Shown here: piece by piece, positions 1-9,140 of the stretch | Layout: each line of letters begins with the position of its first letter | Numbering within the stretch: position 1 is the first letter of the stretch | Assembly (NCBI GenBank): GCA_934693165.1 | Contig: CAKUUX010000003.1 | Location: 70,066-134,065 of the forward strand | DNA length: 64,000 nucleotides | Direction: 5' to 3' | Source of the DNA: an uncultured Candidatus Melainabacteria bacterium | GTDB lineage: Bacteria > Cyanobacteriota > Vampirovibrionia > Gastranaerophilales > Gastranaerophilaceae | The notes under the pieces: model-generated | The model's input: only the letters and a program-made list of their open reading frames with translations | The model's database searches: none | What the model was told of the DNA's origin: nothing | Position numbers and translations under genes: made by a program

Positions 1-2
1 AT

Positions 3-86
3 GTTGCAGACCTGGTTTCAGAAATCAAAGAAGTAAAACACTATTATAATAAAGGTGTTATGGCTAGAGAAGGTATTGAATACTAA
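3..86 (+). CDS. 3' end of an unidentified protein (cut by window edge)
   Basis: An open frame runs in from the left edge and ends at TAA 84-86. It encodes about 27 residues ending in GVMAREGIEY. The fragment is too short for me to assign a family. The next gene, rnhA, starts 77 bases later with its own promoter-like sequence, so the two are probably separate transcription units. Confidence 0.5.
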   Translation, partial: VADLVSEIKEVKHYYNKGVMAREGIEY

Positions 87-102
87 AGTTATTACACATA
101 AT

Positions 103-131
103 TTGCCAAAATTTTTCAAATAAAGTATCAT
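103..131 (+). promoter_or_regulatory. Probable sigma-70 promoter for rnhA
   Basis: TTGCCA at 103-108 and TATCAT at 126-131 are separated by 17 bases, the preferred spacing. The rnhA start codon lies 32 bases downstream, leaving room for an ordinary leader with an AAAGGAAA-like ribosome binding site. Confidence 0.5.
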
Positions 132-163
132 AAAACTATTGTTTTATTGAAAAGGAAAATTTA

Positions 164-658
164 ATGGCAGAAAGTACAAAAAGTAAAGTTACAATATATA
201 CAGATGGCGCTTGTAAATCCAACCCTGGAAGAGGTGGTTACGGCGCTATTCTAACTTTTGTTGATTCAAAAGGACAATATCACGAAAAAGAATTGACAGC
301 AGGTTATGAATTAACAACAAACAATAGAATGGAATTAATGGGCGCAATTGTAGCATTAGAAGCCTTAAAAAAACCTTCTGAAGTTTTACTTATCTCAGAT
401 AGCAAATACCTTGTTGATGCCATAAGAAATAAATGGCTAGACAGTTGGCAAGCCAAAAATTGGCGTACAGCAGGCAAAAGCCCTGTAAAGAATGTTGACT
501 TATGGAAAAGATTAATAGAAGCAATGAAACCTCACGAAATAGCTTTTGAATGGATAAAAGGTCATGCTGGTCACGAATACAATGAACGCTGTGACGAATT
601 AGCTACAGGTTCTTGCGAAAATGACACTTTACTTGTAGATGAAGGTTTTAAAAATTAA
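164..658 (+). CDS. rnhA: Ribonuclease HI
   Basis: This enzyme hydrolyses the RNA strand of RNA-DNA hybrids in the cytoplasm, removing R-loops and primer remnants. The 164-residue length is normal for bacterial RNase HI. The family landmarks are visible: YTDGACKSNPGRGGYG near residues 12-27 (first catalytic Asp), the NNRMEL segment with the catalytic Glu near residue 57, SDSKYLVDAI with the next Asp near residue 79, and the C-terminal HAGHEYNERCDELA segment with the basic/acidic active-site tail. The ATG is preceded by AAAGGAAA. The LOG-family gene follows after 11 bases, so the two are probably co-transcribed. No unusual feature was seen. Confidence 0.95.
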   Translation: MAESTKSKVTIYTDGACKSNPGRGGYGAILTFVDSKGQYHEKELTAGYELTTNNRMELMGAIVALEALKKPSEVLLISDSKYLVDAIRNKWLDSWQAKNWRTAGKSPVKNVDLWKRLIEAMKPHEIAFEWIKGHAGHEYNERCDELATGSCENDTLLVDEGFKN

Positions 659-669
659 TAGGAGATTTT

Positions 670-1269
670 ATGAAAAATATATGCGTATTTTGTGGAGCTA
701 GTGACGGTTTAGACCAATCATATTATGATGAAGCCACAAAAATGGGAAAACTTCTTGCAGAAAATGGTTATAACCTTATCTATGGAGGTTCGTCAATGGG
801 AATTATGGGAGCTGTTTCAAAAAGCGCAAAAGAAAACGGCTCAAAATTAATAGGAATAATTCCAGAAAGATTGGATGAAATCTGTAAACATTCTGATAAT
901 AATACTTATGACGAATACCACATAACAAAAGGTATGAGAGAACGTAAGGCTAAAATGGACGAACTTTCAGACGGCATAATTGCACTCCCTGGAGGATTTG
1001 GAACTCTGGAAGAAGTTTCAGAAATGATTGTACAAAAGATTTTAGGCTACAATAATAAACCAATTGTATTTTTGAATACAAATCATTTTTACGACAATTT
1101 GTTTGAATTCTTTGAACAACTTATCTTCGAAAGATTTGCACAAACAAAAGTTTCATATTATTACTATTTGGCTCAATCACCAGAAGAAGTTATTGGATAC
1201 CTAAAAACTTACGTTCCAAATGAACTACCAAAAACAGTAGATGATATTTATGTAAAAGGAAACGCTTAA
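670..1269 (+). CDS. LOG family protein (TIGR00730-type, cytokinin riboside monophosphate phosphoribohydrolase-like)
   Basis: A 199-residue Rossmann-fold protein of the lysine-decarboxylase-like LOG family. Characterised members hydrolyse nucleoside 5'-monophosphates to free base and ribose 5-phosphate. It shows the N-terminal ICVFCGAS signature, the YGGSSMGIMGAV segment, and the diagnostic MRERKAKM...LPGGFGTLEE motif around residues 87-117, which holds the catalytic Arg and Glu. The start has a good GGAGATTTT ribosome binding site, and the gene probably shares the rnhA transcript. The natural substrate in bacteria of this type is unknown. Its stop codon sits against that of the convergent gene on the minus strand. 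Confidence 0.9.
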   Translation: MKNICVFCGASDGLDQSYYDEATKMGKLLAENGYNLIYGGSSMGIMGAVSKSAKENGSKLIGIIPERLDEICKHSDNNTYDEYHITKGMRERKAKMDELSDGIIALPGGFGTLEEVSEMIVQKILGYNNKPIVFLNTNHFYDNLFEFFEQLIFERFAQTKVSYYYYLAQSPEEVIGYLKTYVPNELPKTVDDIYVKGNA

Positions 1270-1270
1270 A

Positions 1271-2764
1271 CTACTTTTTATCAATAGCGTTTTCTAATTT
1301 ATCATTGATATAAGCGATTGTGCGTGGATAATGTTGTTGCAAATATTGTACACGTACAGCTAAGCCGTCTTCTGTTGTATAAGAATCTCTAAGAGCATTC
1401 GTTTCTGCAACAAGTTCTTCCAATCCACCCCATTTACCACTATAATGATTTTTTTGGTTTATAAAATAATCAAGATGTTCTCTTTGTGCATTTGGATAAG
1501 CTTTGTCAAAATTATCTTTTTCTTCTGTATAAATTTTTCTTAAATCACTATCATTAGAAATAGCTGTAATATTTGGCATAAAAAAGCTTGAATGTCTAAA
1601 ATCTATTGCATGACCTGTTTCATGTAAAACAGAAAAAACTTCATTTATAGTATTAATTCTTTTTTTATCTGGCAACATATTACATTCTTTTGTATTATTT
1701 GTACCATTCAAAACTTTTACTGTATTTGACAAAGCTTTTAACTGTTCAGCTGGTAATTTTTGTAACAAATCAGCCATTTCTTTCTTTTCACCTGTCAATT
1801 TTAAACCTTTTGAGAAAAAGCCTCTTTTTATAGGAATAACAGTTGCTTCTTTGCCTTTTTCTTGAATAGTTATTTGTTTTGGCTCAAAAGTCATTTCATA
1901 AACTTTATCACCACTCGATGAAATAACTTTATTATCTGCAACTCTTTCCATTGTTTTGTTTAAATTCATCAAAACTTTACCATTTTTATCAGTAATTTTG
2001 TATTCTAAAAGTTTGTTACCTTTGTTATCTTGTTCAAGTTTATATTGAGTTCTTGTTCCATCAAGAGAAGTCATGTCTTTATGGATACATTCCATTCCGT
2101 CAAACTTTTTGAATTTACGTGTTTGAGAAATAACTTTTTCTGTGCCATTTGGATAAACATATTTTTGATTATAAGCACCAGTAATATCCGAATGAGTCAT
2201 CATTTCTTTTCTTACAAGATTATTATTTTTATCTCTTATAATTCTTACTTCATCCGTTACGACTTTTTTGCCATTATTGTCAAATTGTTTTCTTACTTTT
2301 GTAGTCGTATTATTTCTATAATCAGTATTTTTAGTAATAATATATAACTGTCCTTTTTTAGAGTAATGACTTACTTCTTCTTCACCAATTTTATTTATAT
2401 CATTATCATAAAATTCAGAGTATTCTTCAAAAGAACCCATTTTTACTTTTAAACGATATTCATCGTTTGGTGAATACTTATCAGTTTCAAATGTTACTAT
2501 TGCATCATTTCCATATTGTTTTTTTAATCTATTAGTTGCTTCGTCAACTTTCTCTTTGTTTTCTGGTCTAAGAGTTGTGTACGCCAAATCAAAAACATCG
2601 CTAACTCCCATATTAGGAGGCATCATTCTTTTTGGTTCAGTCATAGCAGAACTTTTTTGAAAAGTATCTTTAGCTAAACCATTAATCATCCTTGGTTGAG
2701 GAACAACCTTGTTAATAGGCTTTGATATTGTTTTTGCAACTGTATTAATTGGATTAATTATCAT
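1271..2764 (-). CDS. Tagged HExxH putative metallopeptidase, paralog A
   Basis: A 497-residue protein with a zincin motif HETGH at residues 381-385, followed by an AHLDYFI-like segment and ELVAETNAL, whose Glu could be the third zinc ligand. It is paralogous to the proteins at 7469-9010 and 30469-32253. All three share a middle module around (K/R)DM(T/R)S-DGTRTQY...KITD-NGKVLMN, the HExxH helix, the DYF(I) segment, the AETNA helix and a C-terminal QYLQQHxPxTIAxxxxKL. The N-terminus MIINPINTVAK and the later KDTFQKSS match the short signature seen in other proteins here. There is no classical signal peptide. The leader contains AAGTAAGGTAGTG, like other members. Peptidase activity is inferred from the motif only, and the substrate is unknown. 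Confidence 0.7.
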   Translation of the reverse strand: MIINPINTVAKTISKPINKVVPQPRMINGLAKDTFQKSSAMTEPKRMMPPNMGVSDVFDLAYTTLRPENKEKVDEATNRLKKQYGNDAIVTFETDKYSPNDEYRLKVKMGSFEEYSEFYDNDINKIGEEEVSHYSKKGQLYIITKNTDYRNNTTTKVRKQFDNNGKKVVTDEVRIIRDKNNNLVRKEMMTHSDITGAYNQKYVYPNGTEKVISQTRKFKKFDGMECIHKDMTSLDGTRTQYKLEQDNKGNKLLEYKITDKNGKVLMNLNKTMERVADNKVISSSGDKVYEMTFEPKQITIQEKGKEATVIPIKRGFFSKGLKLTGEKKEMADLLQKLPAEQLKALSNTVKVLNGTNNTKECNMLPDKKRINTINEVFSVLHETGHAIDFRHSSFFMPNITAISNDSDLRKIYTEEKDNFDKAYPNAQREHLDYFINQKNHYSGKWGGLEELVAETNALRDSYTTEDGLAVRVQYLQQHYPRTIAYINDKLENAIDKK

Positions 2765-2854
2765 TTTAAATACACTACCTTACTTTTCATTTAAGGTAGC
2801 TAAAACATGATTATTGCTTAATTGTAAGATGATTTTTACAAACTTTAATATTAA

Positions 2855-3364
2855 TTAATCCATTATTGAAACATAGTCAATTTCTGTTATGTTATCGTCA
2901 ATTAAATATGGCATTTCTTCGTGAACATTAACATTTTCAGCAATTTTTTCTACTGATAATTTTAAGTATGTTGTAATAGCTTCTGCAAAAACTGTTCCAT
3001 CTGCATCAATAAGTTTTGATTTGGTTTTAAACATTCTTGACTTATCGTAAACAACATAACCTTGACCCAAAATATCAACATCATAAGGTACTGGTTTTCT
3101 ATATTTTAATTCCATAGAAGTTGTAACACCAAGAGTATAATCTCCATTCACCCAATAAGCACGACAAGCAAGTTCATCCAACATTGTTGCAATTAATCCA
3201 CCATGAACTCTTTGAGGAAAACTTTGGTGAACATCCTTGTATCTAACTGGTGTAATCACACTACCGTCTTCCATATTATAGAATTGTGATTTAAAACCTT
3301 GAGGATTATCCATCCCACAGATAAAACACATTCTTGAATTTTTTTGCTTACTGAAAACTTTCAT
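2855..3364 (-). CDS. PaaI-type hotdog-fold thioesterase
   Basis: A 169-residue single-domain hotdog protein, probably an acyl-CoA thioesterase acting in the cytoplasm. The key block is VHGGLIATMLDELACRAYW near residues 54-72, the His-Gly-Gly and Asp/Glu helix region typical of PaaI-like enzymes, preceded by the FPQR strand. The N-terminus carries CFICGMDNPQG, a Cys-x-x-Cys-Gly plus Asn-Pro pattern common in a subgroup of these proteins. The ATG is preceded by AAAGGAGAAATAAAA, a strong ribosome binding site. It stands alone between a tagged metallopeptidase gene and an EF-hand gene, so context does not give the substrate. Confidence 0.85.
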   Translation of the reverse strand: MKVFSKQKNSRMCFICGMDNPQGFKSQFYNMEDGSVITPVRYKDVHQSFPQRVHGGLIATMLDELACRAYWVNGDYTLGVTTSMELKYRKPVPYDVDILGQGYVVYDKSRMFKTKSKLIDADGTVFAEAITTYLKLSVEKIAENVNVHEEMPYLIDDNITEIDYVSIMD

Positions 3365-3477
3365 TTTTATTTCTCCTTTTTTTATTCTAATTCAAATTAT
3401 AAAATTTGTTAAAAATATTTTATAAATAGTAAATTTTTTTTATTCAGATGTTTTTACATGGGCAAGGTAGGATAACT

Positions 3478-5094
3478 ATGTCTGAAATTAATAACGAAGA
3501 AATTAAATTTAACATCAAGAACAGAAAATTTTCTATTAAAAAAGCTGATTTTAAAGAAAATAAAAAAGAACAATTCTTGTTTGATTATTTGACGAATAAT
3601 TCTAGTAATAAAACAACAAAATCTGATGATAAAATTGTCTCAATAAACATGTTAGATAAGGAGGAAGGATCTCAAGGTACTATTACTCAAAGCGATATTA
3701 ATATCTTTTTGCAAGATGAAAAAGTTAAGAAAAAAGACATTACTCAACAAGATTTAGTTAAATTTATTGATAAAATGTTTAAATTAAATCCAACACAGCT
3801 TGAAAAAGTTCAAAATAACATTGCTTCAAAATATAAAAACGAAGAAGGTGAATCTATTATGACACCTGAACTGAAGGAAGTCTTTGGGTTTGAATATAGT
3901 GATGTATCTAAAAAAATTGCAGATGAAGACGGTAAAGTCAAAAAAGGTATGGAAATATTTGACTTAAACGACGATGGTAAAATTGATGAGGTAGAAAAAA
4001 CTTATCAAGAAAAAGCTGGAGTTAGCAAATTTTCAAAAATAGACGATTTTGAAAAATATTTGAAAAATTTAGACAAAGACTCTTCAAAAGACGATAATCC
4101 TTCTGGTGTTATCAATAAAGAAGGTAAGCACACTGTTTATGAAAAAGAAAAAATAGAAATAACAAAACAAAAGTTAGAAGAATTAGAAAAATTAGATATA
4201 AAAGATGAAAATAATAATAACGTTATAACAGATGATGTGAAAAATCTGTTTAAAGTTGATGCCAAAGCTGAGTTTAAAGATATTACTGACAAAAATGGCA
4301 ATGTGAAAAAAGGTTTTGAAGTCTTTGATTTGAACGGTGATGGTAAAATTGATAATCAAGAAAAAGGATACTTCTCATCTGCAGGGCATTCTTCTCAAAC
4401 TCATAATGAAAATATTGATTTGTCTGAATTTTTAAAAGCAATAGAGGAGCTTGATAAAGTTGGATATGTAGAAGCTGCTGGGAATAATATTAAGAATAAT
4501 ATAATAACTACTCAAGATAAAAAAGCAGCGCACAAATTACTAGAAAGTGGCGTTTATATGTTGGACAACATGAAACATTTACCAACAGAACTACAACAAG
4601 ATTTTGCAGATATCTTGAAAGATCAATGTTTGTACGATAACAAGAGAAAATATGCAGTAGGAACGCATACAGGAAATATCATTACAGTTGATGATACCAT
4701 TTCAAAACCAGAAATTGCTTCTGTTATGGCACATGAGTTAACACATGCGCTTCTTGATGATAAAATGCCACCATTACAACAGGAAGTCGTAACATTCTTT
4801 ATGGAATATAAATTATATTCAGAAGCAAAAAAGAATGACTCTGATTATTTTAACCAAATAGATGCACCAAGTCCAAATGGCATGAAAACAGTAGTCATTG
4901 ATAAGAATTATATGAATTTTGTTGATAATATGAAAAAAGAGCACCCTGAAATGTCTGAAAAAGATATTGCCGTTGAAGCCTTTTTGAAATATAAATTTGA
5001 ATATTATAATGGACATTATCAGGAAAAAGTTTCTGAAGATTATATGAGAAACTTAGATTATTCTGCAGCCGATAAATTCTTTAAGAGTGTCTAA
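3478..5094 (+). CDS. EF-hand protein with C-terminal HExxH domain
   Basis: A 538-residue protein. It has two clear EF-hand calcium loops, DLNDDGKIDEVE and DLNGDGKIDNQE, in two similar repeats of roughly 100 residues. The C-terminal domain carries HELTH at residues 419-423, within MAHELTHALLDD, followed by a Glu-rich helix. I chose ATG 3478, preceded by AAGGTAGGATAACT; an upstream in-frame ATG at 3448 would put this leader inside the gene. The architecture suggests a calcium-dependent metallopeptidase or a calcium-stabilised protein, but no known family was recognised. No signal peptide is seen. It overlaps the convergent tag gene by 4 bases. Confidence 0.65.
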   Translation: MSEINNEEIKFNIKNRKFSIKKADFKENKKEQFLFDYLTNNSSNKTTKSDDKIVSINMLDKEEGSQGTITQSDINIFLQDEKVKKKDITQQDLVKFIDKMFKLNPTQLEKVQNNIASKYKNEEGESIMTPELKEVFGFEYSDVSKKIADEDGKVKKGMEIFDLNDDGKIDEVEKTYQEKAGVSKFSKIDDFEKYLKNLDKDSSKDDNPSGVINKEGKHTVYEKEKIEITKQKLEELEKLDIKDENNNNVITDDVKNLFKVDAKAEFKDITDKNGNVKKGFEVFDLNGDGKIDNQEKGYFSSAGHSSQTHNENIDLSEFLKAIEELDKVGYVEAAGNNIKNNIITTQDKKAAHKLLESGVYMLDNMKHLPTELQQDFADILKDQCLYDNKRKYAVGTHTGNIITVDDTISKPEIASVMAHELTHALLDDKMPPLQQEVVTFFMEYKLYSEAKKNDSDYFNQIDAPSPNGMKTVVIDKNYMNFVDNMKKEHPEMSEKDIAVEAFLKYKFEYYNGHYQEKVSEDYMRNLDYSAADKFFKSV

Positions 5095-5639
5095 TTTGAT
5101 TTGAATTTGTCGCAATTTTCAGAATGTCCGTTAATTATTCCAATTGCTTGCAAATAGGAATAAATAATTGTTGTGCCAACAAATTTCATACCTCTCTTTT
5201 TTAGGTCTTTTGAAATTTCATCTGAAAGAGGTGAAAATGTTCTTTTGTCAAAACTTTCAACAACAATTTCTCCATTTGTAAAACTCCAAATATATTTATC
5301 GAATGAGCCAAATTCTTTTTGAATTTCTTTAAAAATTTTACTGTTATTTATAGTTGCATTAATTTTCAATTTGTTTCTTATTATGCCAGTATTTTCAAGG
5401 AGTTCTTTAATTTTTTTATTATCATAATTTAAAATTTTATCAATATCAAAATTATCAAAAGCTTTTCTAAAATTTTCACGCTTATTCAAAACACATTCCC
5501 AAGAAAGTCCAGCTTGAAAACTTTCAAGAATTAAAAGCTCATATAAGTCACGGTCACTATGAGTTGGAACACCCCATTCTTCATCGTGATATTTAATATA
5601 CAAAGGGTTTTTCATATTAACCCAAGAACATCTTTCCAT
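5091..5639 (-). CDS. tag: DNA-3-methyladenine glycosylase I
   Basis: A 182-residue base-excision repair enzyme that removes 3-methyladenine from alkylated DNA. Family signatures are clear: the N-terminal CSWVN zinc-ligand Cys, YHDEEWGVPTHSDRDLYELLILESFQAGLSW across residues 17-48 with the catalytic Glu, then MKFVGTTIIYSYLQAIGIINGH near the C-terminus with Cys and His zinc ligands (HSENC). Length is normal for Tag. It has no operon partner, and its end overlaps the convergent EF-hand gene by 4 bases. Confidence 0.93.
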   Translation of the reverse strand: MERCSWVNMKNPLYIKYHDEEWGVPTHSDRDLYELLILESFQAGLSWECVLNKRENFRKAFDNFDIDKILNYDNKKIKELLENTGIIRNKLKINATINNSKIFKEIQKEFGSFDKYIWSFTNGEIVVESFDKRTFSPLSDEISKDLKKRGMKFVGTTIIYSYLQAIGIINGHSENCDKFKSN

Positions 5640-5748
5640 TTTTATCCTTTTTTTTATTTTTATACTATCACAATAGTTAATAATTATTGCGTTGGCTAAT
5701 AGAAATTGCTATAATTCTTTTGTAAAATTATTCTTTAAGGAGAGTTAT

Positions 5749-6555
5749 ATGAAAAAAGCTTTTTATTATATGTTTAAAGATGCAGAATTTTTCAAGAAAA
5801 CATACATTATCTTATTGTTCATTTTTGTATCGTCAATTGTTTCAAACTTTTCAAACATACTTCATGAATTTATTCCAGTACTAAATGCACACTGGCAAGA
5901 TTCTATGTATGATCCTATTTGGAACTGGGTGTACATTCTTTTAACTTTCATATCTTTGGCATTAATGTTTATACCAAGTGGATATTTTTTATCAATAATA
6001 AAATCTTTGTCAAAACAAGAAGATAATTATATTTTAGAAAATATGGATATTAAACGTAACTTTATACAAGGTCTAAAATTAGCAGTAGGCGTCGGACTCA
6101 TCTATATTTTATTTGTTATAGTTGCGTCATTATTTTTAACAGCAAGTGTTATTATTGCATTAGCTTTTGCAAACCAAGTTATGTTTTACTTAACAATAGC
6201 AATGATTACAGTTGTATTACTTATCTTCTTCTTTTACGCACCAATTTTCAATTATATGTTTGCGTATAAATCAAATCTATTAACTTATTTTAGATATATG
6301 ATGGCTACAAAAATATTTTTATTAGATAAAAAACAATATTTCAAAGGCATTGCAATAATTTTTGCATTATGTGCAATTTGGGCTATAGTTTCAGGCTTAT
6401 TATCTAGCGTAATAGTTTTGAGAAATCCAATATTATTCGTTATAAGCACAGCCATAACTTCTTGTGTTGTTTACTATTTTATATTAGTTTCAGCATTTAT
6501 CACAGCAAAAGCTTTAAAACTAGAAGCTCTTGATATTATTTTCAAAAAAGATTAA
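5749..6555 (+). CDS. DUF4013-like integral membrane protein
   Basis: A 268-residue hydrophobic protein with about six membrane segments. The N-terminal FYYMFKDAEFFKKTY, the GYFLSIIKSLSKQEDN stretch after the second segment and the following FIQGLKLAVGVG resemble the DUF4013 family, whose function is unknown. The ATG at 5749 follows AAGGAGAGTTAT; a TTG 57 bases upstream is in frame but lacks a ribosome binding site. TATAAT at 5710-5715 is a likely -10 element. It ends before a strong terminator at 6576-6605, so it is probably monocistronic. Confidence 0.7.
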   Translation: MKKAFYYMFKDAEFFKKTYIILLFIFVSSIVSNFSNILHEFIPVLNAHWQDSMYDPIWNWVYILLTFISLALMFIPSGYFLSIIKSLSKQEDNYILENMDIKRNFIQGLKLAVGVGLIYILFVIVASLFLTASVIIALAFANQVMFYLTIAMITVVLLIFFFYAPIFNYMFAYKSNLLTYFRYMMATKIFLLDKKQYFKGIAIIFALCAIWAIVSGLLSSVIVLRNPILFVISTAITSCVVYYFILVSAFITAKALKLEALDIIFKKD

Positions 6556-6575
6556 TCAACATAATTAAATATTTT

Positions 6576-6605
6576 AAAGGGTAAAGTCTTCGGATTTTAC
6601 CCTTT
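6576..6605 (+). terminator. Rho-independent terminator after the DUF4013 gene
   Basis: A 13-base stem (AAAGGGTAAAGTC with GATTTTACCCTTT, two G-U pairs at most) closes on a UUCG tetraloop and runs into a T-rich tail. It separates the membrane-protein gene from the acyltransferase gene. Confidence 0.85.
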
Positions 6606-6650
6606 TTAAGTTATAATAAATTTAAGAAAAATTTTAAAAGGTTATTTTTT

Positions 6651-7367
6651 ATGAAATTAATAAAACAAAAATTATCTACAAAAGAAAAAATAATTGCATT
6701 TATACTAAGAAAATTTATTGTTCTTTTATTTTCTATACAAAGACACATGGCTTGGTTTAAATTACACAATTATCAAGATAAAGAACCTGCAATATACGCA
6801 TTGTGGCATGCTCATCAATGTAGTATTTTCGGGTTGAAAAACAGAAAAAATACAAATGTTTTGATTAGTCGTTCAATGGACGGCGAAATCATTGATGCAG
6901 GGGCAAGATATTTTGGCTTTAAAACAATTAGAGGTTCTCAAAACAGAGTTATACTTGATAAAGGTGGAGTATCTTCTACAATAGAAATGATTTCAGCTTT
7001 AGAAAGAGGCGAGAATGTTGCAGTAATGGTAGACGGTCCAAATGGACCTGCTAAAAAAGCCAAAAAAGGTATTATAGCTTTAGCAAAACACACAGGTGCA
7101 CCAATTATTCCTATGAATTGGTATTCACCATCAAAGCACATGATAAAACTTGCGACTTGGGATAAATTACAGTTCCCTGTTGGTATCGTTAAAATTGCAA
7201 ACTGCTATTCTGAACCAATTTATGTTCCAAAAGATGCAACTCCAGAGCAAGAAGCAGAAATTTTAAAACAAATAGAAAATGCTTTGAACGTTTTGGATGA
7301 AAATGCACCCAAAATTTACCTAGAACTTTGGGGTAAAGACAAATGGACAAAAGAAATAGAAAATTAA
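6651..7367 (+). CDS. DUF374 / lysophospholipid acyltransferase family protein
   Basis: A 238-residue membrane-associated acyltransferase-like protein. It begins with a hydrophobic helix (FILRKFIVLLFSIQ), then shows ALWHAHQCS, the H-containing active-site block of the DUF374 family, SRSMDGEIIDAGARYFGFKTIRGSQNR, and VMVDGPNGPAKKAKKGIIALAKHTGAPIIP. These are the conserved blocks of this group, related to late lipid A acyltransferases. It probably transfers an acyl chain to an envelope lipid; the acceptor is not evident from the neighbours. The ATG follows AAAAGGTTATTTTT. The next gene starts about 100 bases downstream. Confidence 0.85.
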   Translation: MKLIKQKLSTKEKIIAFILRKFIVLLFSIQRHMAWFKLHNYQDKEPAIYALWHAHQCSIFGLKNRKNTNVLISRSMDGEIIDAGARYFGFKTIRGSQNRVILDKGGVSSTIEMISALERGENVAVMVDGPNGPAKKAKKGIIALAKHTGAPIIPMNWYSPSKHMIKLATWDKLQFPVGIVKIANCYSEPIYVPKDATPEQEAEILKQIENALNVLDENAPKIYLELWGKDKWTKEIEN

Positions 7368-7468
7368 ATTTGTGACAGAACTTGAGATTTAATATTTTTT
7401 AAAGAAGTTTTTATAATAGGCAATTTCTTTTATATTCATGTTTTTAAAGACATATAGGTGTAGGAAAC

Positions 7469-9010
7469 GTGAATATAAATTTTAGTAATATAAATTTTAC
7501 TGGAATTAAACCAGTAAAAAAAGTTCAAAACAACTTTGCATCAAACCCTGTAATGGGTTGGGGTAGAGATACTTTCGAAAAAACAACTCCAAATAATTTT
7601 ACAGTTGAAAATCAAAAAAAAATTGATAAAGCAGGCTTTGATGATAATAGTAAACAATTTTTAATCAGAAGTGATTGGAATATTGATAAAATTATTGAAC
7701 TTGGTCAATCTATCAAAACTGATAAAACTAAAGTTTTGCAATGCAAAGCAAATGAGTTTGATGATAATGAAACAGTTATTATCACATCAAAAGAAGGTGA
7801 AAAAGAAGGCACTTCTATTACAGTTGATAGAAAAGGCAAGATTTTAGCAAAAGAAACTTCAAAGGTTACACCTTATAAAACACCAAAAATGACTGATAAC
7901 TACACTGCAGCAGCTTTTGTAGAAATCAAATCAGAGGATTACAGAAACAATTTAACATCAGAAATCGTTGCTGACTGGGATTCAAAAACTGGTTTCAATG
8001 TTGTATTGTCAGAAACAAAAACTAAAAAAGACAAACAAGGCAAACTTCTAAGAAAAGAAATTGCAGAACTTTCACCAGTTGCAGATTTTTATAATGTAAA
8101 ATATGAATTTCCAAACGGAAAAACTAGAACATTAGCAAAAGCAACTTATGATGAAAAAACAGGCATAACAACTATTAAAAAAGATATGCGTTCTTCCGAT
8201 ATGACAAGAACACAATATCTATATCAAGATGACAAAAACGGTAATAGAATTATTGACTACAAAATTACCGACGTTAATGGCAAAGTTTTGATGAACCAAA
8301 AACAAACTTTCGAAAAAATTAATGACAATAAGTTTGTTTCAACAAGGAATGGCAAAACTTACGACATCATACTTGATAAAGAAGGTTTAAACATTTCTGA
8401 AAGAAATACAGACAAAAAAGCTGAACTAAAATTTGAAAACAAAGTCTTTGGACAAGAAAAAGACGCTGTAATAAATATGCTAAAAACTATTTCTGGCGAC
8501 GAATTAATGGCTTTAGCAAATAAAGTTACTAGTGTAGAAACAGTTTACAACGATTTTCAATCAAAATGTTCAACTGATATGGATATGTTTAGCGACGACT
8601 ATTTAACATCTAGTAGAATAACTGTTAGTGACAATCCAGCAGTATTTTTGCACGAACTTGGACATGCTATTGATTCAGGTAAAAGACCATCAAGTTTAGG
8701 ACAAGATTTTAAATTAGAAATAAAAGATGAACTTTCTAGTGATAAAGATTTCAAAAAAATCTACGAAAGCGAAAAGAAAAACTTTTTGAAAGAATATCCA
8801 GAAGCTCAAAGAAACCACATTGACTATTTTATTGCAAACGAAGCAGTAAAAGGTCAAAAAGACAGAGGCAGAAAGGAAACAATTGCCGAAACAAACGCAA
8901 TTTTAAATACTTATAAAGCAAATTATGCACTTGCAATGAGAGCTCAATACTTGCAACAACATTTTCCAAAAACAATTGCATATTTGAGCGAAAAATTAAC
9001 AAATGCATAA
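7469..9010 (+). CDS. Tagged HExxH putative metallopeptidase, paralog B
   Basis: A 513-residue paralog of the proteins at 1271-2764 and 30469-32253. HELGH lies at residues 395-399, followed by HIDYFI, KETIAETNAIL (possible third zinc ligand Glu) and the C-terminal QYLQQHFPKTIAYL. The middle module has KDMRSSDMTRTQYLYQ and KITDVNGKVLMN. The N-terminus contains NINFTGIK and, some 25 residues later, GRDTFEKTT, the two parts of the shared signature. The start is GTG, preceded by ATAGGTGTAGGAAAC; no better ATG lies nearby. There is no classical signal peptide. Proteolysis is inferred from the motif only. Confidence 0.7.
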   Translation: MNINFSNINFTGIKPVKKVQNNFASNPVMGWGRDTFEKTTPNNFTVENQKKIDKAGFDDNSKQFLIRSDWNIDKIIELGQSIKTDKTKVLQCKANEFDDNETVIITSKEGEKEGTSITVDRKGKILAKETSKVTPYKTPKMTDNYTAAAFVEIKSEDYRNNLTSEIVADWDSKTGFNVVLSETKTKKDKQGKLLRKEIAELSPVADFYNVKYEFPNGKTRTLAKATYDEKTGITTIKKDMRSSDMTRTQYLYQDDKNGNRIIDYKITDVNGKVLMNQKQTFEKINDNKFVSTRNGKTYDIILDKEGLNISERNTDKKAELKFENKVFGQEKDAVINMLKTISGDELMALANKVTSVETVYNDFQSKCSTDMDMFSDDYLTSSRITVSDNPAVFLHELGHAIDSGKRPSSLGQDFKLEIKDELSSDKDFKKIYESEKKNFLKEYPEAQRNHIDYFIANEAVKGQKDRGRKETIAETNAILNTYKANYALAMRAQYLQQHFPKTIAYLSEKLTNA

Positions 9011-9140
9011 TTAAAAATTACAAAAGTAGTAGGTTGTAAAAATATATTAAAAGATATAAAAAACAGTCATTTTGATATTAACAATTCAACAATGCCGTAG
9101 TATAATAAAATCAAGACTATATAGTAGGTTAGGAGAATAT

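Noticed and set aside
2030..2347. Plus-strand open frame opposite the first HExxH gene
   Set aside because: It is Phe/Ile/Ser-rich, as expected of the complement of an AT-rich coding region, and has no supporting start signal.
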